A DNA stretch of 64,000 nucleotides from Zoroaster sp. YZ-2022. Its lineage: Eukaryota > Echinodermata > Asteroidea > Forcipulatida > Zoroasteridae. Position numbers and translations under genes: made by a program. Position 1 is the first letter of the stretch, and each line of letters begins with the position of its first letter. The stretch is taken from NCBI GenBank assembly GCA_029582265.1, contig CM055823.1:3844001-3908000 (forward strand), written 5' to 3'. Positions 59,596 through 64,000 of the stretch are shown in pieces. Below the pieces are notes generated by a model. The model made no database searches. It was not told the origin of the DNA and saw nothing but the letters and a program-made list of their open reading frames with translations.

Positions 59596-61053
59596 CTGGA
59601 AAAAAATAATGTATGTATTATTAAGATGCTAAAAAACAAGAAGACTGAAATAGAGGCAAAGCTTGTGCCAAATTTTGGGAAATGTTGAAATTCAGGCTTT
59701 GGCAAACTGTTACATGTAGCTTGGACATTTTTATGGGAAGGTTTGCAAGAAAATACCTCAAAGGTCAAAATGTTATGTACATTTACATTAAAGTTGAAGT
59801 ACTCATTTTGTGAAATGTGGAGCTTAACCCTAACTCCCTAGACAACAAAGCCAGTTGGAGGATTTTGAAGGATTTTTATTGTTTTAATACAATGCCTAGG
59901 GAGTTCGGGTTAAACAATTGTTCAATTTTTTGGACATTTGGATCCTGGATGCCCATCAAAACTACTAATGGATGATCTACACATCCACATTACCAACTGG
60001 CTGATTAAACATCTTTAAAAGATTTGAATCCCTTGCAAGGCCAAAAAGACGAAGAAAAAAAATAACTCTGGTTTCTGGTCTCCGCTATGAAACGATGTCC
60101 AAATACAGCTAAAATTGCAGGATTGATTGGAATTCTGTCACGCAGTGTTTTAAATAACTTTTTTCATATAGGGTAACATTTGACCGATTTGTGCAGCCTC
60201 TCTTTAGCCCCATACTTTGGTCTGGTTTCAATAACTGTGCATACATGTATCACCTATTTCGCTGGTTGGCAAAACAAATAAATAAATAAAAAATCCATCA
60301 CCGCACCGATATTGAAGTGGACCTATGACCAGAAACGGAGATTTTTTTTTTCGGCCAAATGATTTACTCAGTGACCGACTTAATCTAAAACTAAAACTCT
60401 GATTCCATGCCCTGTTGATCATGACGATAATTGTCCCTTGAAACTTTGAACTTCAACTTAATTTTATTAGATTTTGTGGATTTTGTTTCTGTTTGATGTA
60501 ATTTTCTACATGTACACGTAAGCCTTAATGGCAATTACAATTAACATGTGACTAGATTCATTCATACATATAAATTATGTATTTGGAAAGATTCAAAGCT
60601 TTGTTAGGATTTTTATTCAGGTAGTGTGGATGCCTACTTGTACATGTACATTCATAAGCTAAATTTGATCCAAGGTGTCAAAAAATAATGACCAATAAGT
60701 GTATAAAAAACCTCAAACTTTTTTGAGTACGTACAAGATTGACAATTCCAGTGAGGCATATTGAAGGCCTAAGCCTTTTTAACAGCATTTTTACACATTT
60801 CAAAGTTTTAAAGTAATTTCTGCAAAAATTTTAACCACCTTCCATTTTATTGGTCTTTCAAGAATATAGATTAAAAGTTTTGAGAGCTTCTCCAAATTTA
60901 TACCATTTTATTGATTTTTTTTTTTTTCAAGATTAAAAACAATTTTAAAACCATCTGGAATAAGATGAAGCATGATTCAACTGTCTTCTTGGGTACATTT
61001 TCTGTGACCCCCCCCCCCCCCAAACTTGAAAAATTTGGGGGTGAGTCATAAGC
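59596..61053. other. Noncoding, includes an inverted partial copy of the long repeat
   Basis: 60,050-60,300 matches 6,170-6,410 in complement (CAATAACTGTGCATACATGT against the variant at 6,205-6,225). About 60,370-60,435 matches 31,090-31,150 directly (GATTCCATGCCCTGTTGATC). A C run lies at 61,008-61,020. No exon was recognised. Confidence 0.6.
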
Positions 61054-61085
61054 CTTATCGGAAATGTGCGCACATTTCCGATAAG
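61054..61085. repeat. 32-bp perfect palindrome
   Basis: CTTATCGGAAATGTGC followed immediately by its exact complement, with no loop. Confidence 0.95.
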
Positions 61086-61205
61086 TCAATGAAGGAGAAA
61101 GGTGATCGGCAAGAAGTTGGAAGTGTTTTACATTTTATAGCAAAATTATGGAGAAAGTTATTAAGAAATAAGTTAAATAAACAGAACATTTTTATAATTG
61201 AGAAA

Positions 61206-61393
61206 AGAAATGTAAGGATAAAGAAATGGAAGGATAAAGAAATGGAAGGATAAAGAAATGGAAGGATAAAGAAATGGAAGGATAAAGAAATGGAGGGATA
61301 AAGAAATGGAGGGATAAAGAAATGGAGGGATAAAGAAATGGAGGGATAAAGAAATGGAGGGATAAAGAAATGGAAGGATAAAGAAATGGAGGA
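61206..61393 (+). repeat. 16-bp minisatellite, about 11 copies
   Basis: Unit AAAGAAATGGAAGGAT with a GGAGGGAT variant in the middle copies. It is purine-rich on the + strand. Because 16 is not a multiple of three, all minus frames read YPSISLSLHFF-like repeats, which are artefacts. Confidence 0.93.
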
Positions 61394-62161
61394 ATACACA
61401 AATGGCGGAATTCTCAGCTGATTTCTGATCCCCGGGTACAATGACCATATTTTAGTTTTTTCAGAATTGTTTTTCTTCTAAAAAAAAAAAGAGGGAAATT
61501 ACAGATAATTTCAACATATTTAAAAAACAAATTAAGTGCTGGACAAACCCACAATAGATTAAAACAAGAGCTCAAGTGTTTGTTGGAACAAGCAGTGTTC
61601 ATGTAAACTTCCGGTTCATTCAAATTATCATCGACGATGTCAATATCATATTTTTGCAAAGGTCTATCATCTTTTATAAAACAATATCACTTTCATATTC
61701 AAAAGACATCAACTTTGCATTAGAATATGTTGAATTTGAACTTCCTGTTTGGACCGGAAGTAAAGGTCATATCGGGTGATTTAAAGGTATACATGTATGA
61801 CCTCCTCATGATCATGAAAAAAAAATGTTAGTACCTGCTTTGATTCAATTTCTGAGATTGGAAAATAATCCCTTTTTAAAACTGCCACTAGGGGGCGCTC
61901 TGAACTTTGATGTTGTCATCAAACATATTATTTGAAAAGATAAGATGTCACTATTCACTTTATTCACAGAGTCATATTCAAATTTTCTATGGTTTTTCAG
62001 ATAGAAAATTATTTTTCTAAACCTGTCGCCAGAGGGCCCTGTGACAGGTGATGACATCATCAGTCTTATTTTTTTTAAAGGTCACATGTGAATAGTAATT
62101 TCATCCACTGAAAGCATGTTCAAATACCATAATGGCCCCTACAAAAGTGCTTCAGAATATT
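61394..62161. other. Noncoding, nothing recognised
   Basis: Contains one lone relative of the 149-bp repeat at 61,741-61,765 (CTTCCTGTTTGGACCGGAAG). No gene was seen. Confidence 0.5.
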
Positions 62162-62558
62162 GAAGAAGAAGAAGAAGAAGAAGAAGAAGAAGAAGAAGAA
62201 GAAGAAGAAGAAGAAGAAGAAGAAGAAGAAGAAGAAGAAGAAGAAGAAGAAGAAGAAGAAGAAGAAGAAGAAGAAGAAGAAGAAGAAGAAGAAGAAGAAG
62301 AAGAAGAAGAAGAAGAAGAAGAAGAAGAAGAAGAAGAAGAAGAAGAAGAAGAAGAAGAAGAAGAAGAAGAAGAAGAAGAAGAAGAAGAAGAAGAAGAAGA
62401 AGAAGAAGAAGAAGAAGAAGAAGAAGAAGAAGAAGAAGAAGAAGAAGAAGAAGAAGAAGAAGAAGAAGAAGAAGAAGAAGAAGAAGAAGAAGAAGAAGAA
62501 GAAGAAGAAGAAGAAGAAGAAGAAGAAGAAGAAGAAGAAGAAGAAGAAGAAGAAGAAG

Positions 62559-62588
<30 letters not shown>
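62162..62588 (+). repeat. Pure (GAA)n tract, about 142 units
   Basis: 427 bases of uninterrupted GAA/AAG triplets (TTC on the minus strand). Homopurine-homopyrimidine mirror symmetry allows triplex (H-DNA) formation. Frames reading poly-Glu, poly-Lys, poly-Ser or poly-Phe are artefacts. Confidence 0.97.
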
Positions 62589-62589
<1 letters not shown>

Positions 62590-64000
62590 GTTTGCGCTTT
62601 TGCACGAACACCTAATACTTAGTATAAATTGGTGGTTTTGGTCAAGGTAGTACATACATGTATCACCAGCACCTCCGACTCGAGCATAACATTATAAAAA
62701 CATTATTAAAACAAATATTTTTTAATAAATAAATAAATAAAAAATATAAATAAATTACCAAACACAAAACAAAAAACAGATACATGTACAAAATTGCTGC
62801 CACCCAGAAATCAAACCATTAAAAAAATAATTAAAATAAAACAAAGTGCTAGTTGACACAAGAAACTATTACAATGTATCTTATCAAGAAACTATTATCT
62901 TATTATTATTTTGGGACCGTCTGATATTACCGCACATTCCCCGATCGCAGATATTGTGGGCATGGAAATATTGTATTAATTATATAGCTTTTGTCGAAAT
63001 TGTTGTTCCTACCGCTAATCAGATTGTATACAAAATAATAATTGAATATGTGGAACGTATAAAAAAAGGCAAAGGGCACAAAGGCACTGTTTTACTAAGC
63101 TTTAATTTATGTAATTTTTTGGCAATGGGGAGAATATTTCTAAAAGAAAATATGTTCAGAAAACCGAACCGAAGAGCTTCTCAACCATTAGTAATAGTAG
63201 CGAATTTGCCCGACGTATTGTAAATCATGTTCATGACAAGCTCCTGAAATCAGCTGAGAATTCCTCCATTTGCGTGGTTTCTTGGAATAAAAAACTAATT
63301 CAATATGTAATTTAACTAATTCTTAACCCTTTGAACCCTGACCCCCCATGGCTGTGTGGCTACCCCACACTGATCCCCAGTAAACGCACGTGATCAGCGG
63401 CCGGTATACCGGCCGCTGGGGTTTTGGGACTTCTCGCACGTGGCCGGAAAACCGGCCGCTCGTATTCATAAAAAACATCAATTTTCTGGCCGACCACCTT
63501 TGATCTCCTCCATTGACTCAGTACACAAAGGTGTGTGTTTATTTACAACTTTTTTCCAAAACCCAACTCCCATAATTCATTGCGTGCAGAATTCCGATAA
63601 GGCTTACTATGCCAACATCAATTTTTGATGACCACAATTCTGTGCGTCTCAAAAAAACAGCGCTCAAGACGTCCATGTGTATGATCACGCATTTTACAAG
63701 AGAATCCTTCACTGAAACAAACTGAAACACCAAACTTCTAATTTCATTTACCTTAGGTGCATCATTTAGGGTAAATTGAGGATACATGTACATGTATGTC
63801 TGTTTAGATACATGCAGTAAACTATTATTATGGATGTCACTCATGAACTTACAATTTCGGGAAAATTGCCCAGTGAAGGCTAACTTCACGCTATGTGTTT
63901 GAGGTGTATAACATTAATAACTAGGGATGAAAAAATATGGAATGAAAGTCTTCTTTAATATTATGATGTTTTTATCTTTTTATAATTCCATTCCGTTACT
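62589..64000. other. Noncoding end of window
   Basis: AT-rich, with an AAATA-type block near 62,722-62,760 and a GC-rich palindromic pair at 63,395-63,455. The + frame at 62,846-63,223 and the minus frame at 63,539-63,889 have no recognised motif or codon pattern and I do not call them genes. Confidence 0.5.
63395..63418. repeat. 24-bp GC-rich perfect palindrome
   Basis: CAGCGGCCGGTA followed by its exact complement. A second, related inverted motif GGCCGGAAAACCGGCC lies about 25 bp further on (near 63,442). Confidence 0.92.

Noticed and set aside
61055..61448. Minus-strand frames with repeated YPSISLSLHFF
   Set aside because: The 16-bp minisatellite cycles through all three frames, so the periodic peptide is expected without coding function.
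62120..62655. Long open frames of poly-Glu, poly-Lys, poly-Ser and poly-Phe
   Set aside because: All come from the GAA/TTC tract read in different frames.
62846..63223. 125-codon plus-strand frame
   Set aside because: No recognisable domain, AT-rich composition and no supporting signals; left as noncoding.

Overview
This is an animal nuclear window, very probably from a marine invertebrate deuterostome (echinoderm, hemichordate or lancelet; I cannot decide which from the sequence). The grounds are large introns, GT-AG exons with symmetric phase-1 boundaries, CR1/L2-type LINEs, tRNA-derived SINEs, a Harbinger-type transposase, and a genome-style sprinkling of the palindromic hexamer TACATG/TGTACA. 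There are no bacterial-style operons. Almost everything here is repeat; only a few short exons look like host protein-coding sequence.

Host gene. On the minus strand I find two Ig-like domain exons (59,233-59,595 and 37,972-38,313) and one EGF-like exon (37,231-37,344). All three have canonical splice sites and are phase 1-1. A small Cys-rich phase 1-1 exon at 14,081-14,158 may belong to the same gene. They read as part of a secreted or cell-surface Ig/EGF multidomain protein whose ends lie outside what I can recognise.

The main result is the intron between the two Ig exons. It is about 20.9 kb long, and all but about 230 bp of it is a nest of transposons. (1) A Harbinger-like element (about 38,391-59,080) carries a truncated transposase gene on the minus strand. 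(2) That gene is split by element A, 38,994-58,528 (19,535 bp), with 84-bp identical terminal inverted repeats beginning CACTATG and a 3-bp target duplication TAT; removing A and one TAT rejoins the Harbinger reading frame exactly. (3) A is filled with a 188/197-bp satellite separated by a spacer. (4) Element B, 42,670-51,527, with CACTGTG ends and a 3-bp duplication ACA, sits inside one satellite spacer and itself carries a satellite array. (5) The right tail of B plus satellite is then tandemly duplicated (2.67 kb) through a visible crossover inside one satellite monomer. A and B look like non-autonomous CACTA/EnSpm-like elements; I see no transposase in either.

Layout. 1-2,300: a frameshifted THAP-domain pseudogene inside inverted and direct repeats. 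2,300-8,760 and 19,870-31,305: two divergent copies of one long noncoding unit; differences between them give empty sites for several insertions (a 617-bp ATTT-flanked element, a TTAA MITE, a 239-bp MITE, a SINE, a LINE). 9,785-12,838: a decayed CR1/L2-like LINE with endonuclease and reverse transcriptase. 13-19.9 kb: AT-rich DNA, a 149-bp tandem repeat, a SINE, two TTAA MITEs. 31.3-36.7 kb: noncoding repeats and a 116-bp minisatellite. 37.2-59.6 kb: host exons and the nested intron. 59.6-64 kb: noncoding, with a 16-bp minisatellite and a pure GAA tract of about 142 units.

All repeat comparisons were made by eye; no alignment or database search was possible.
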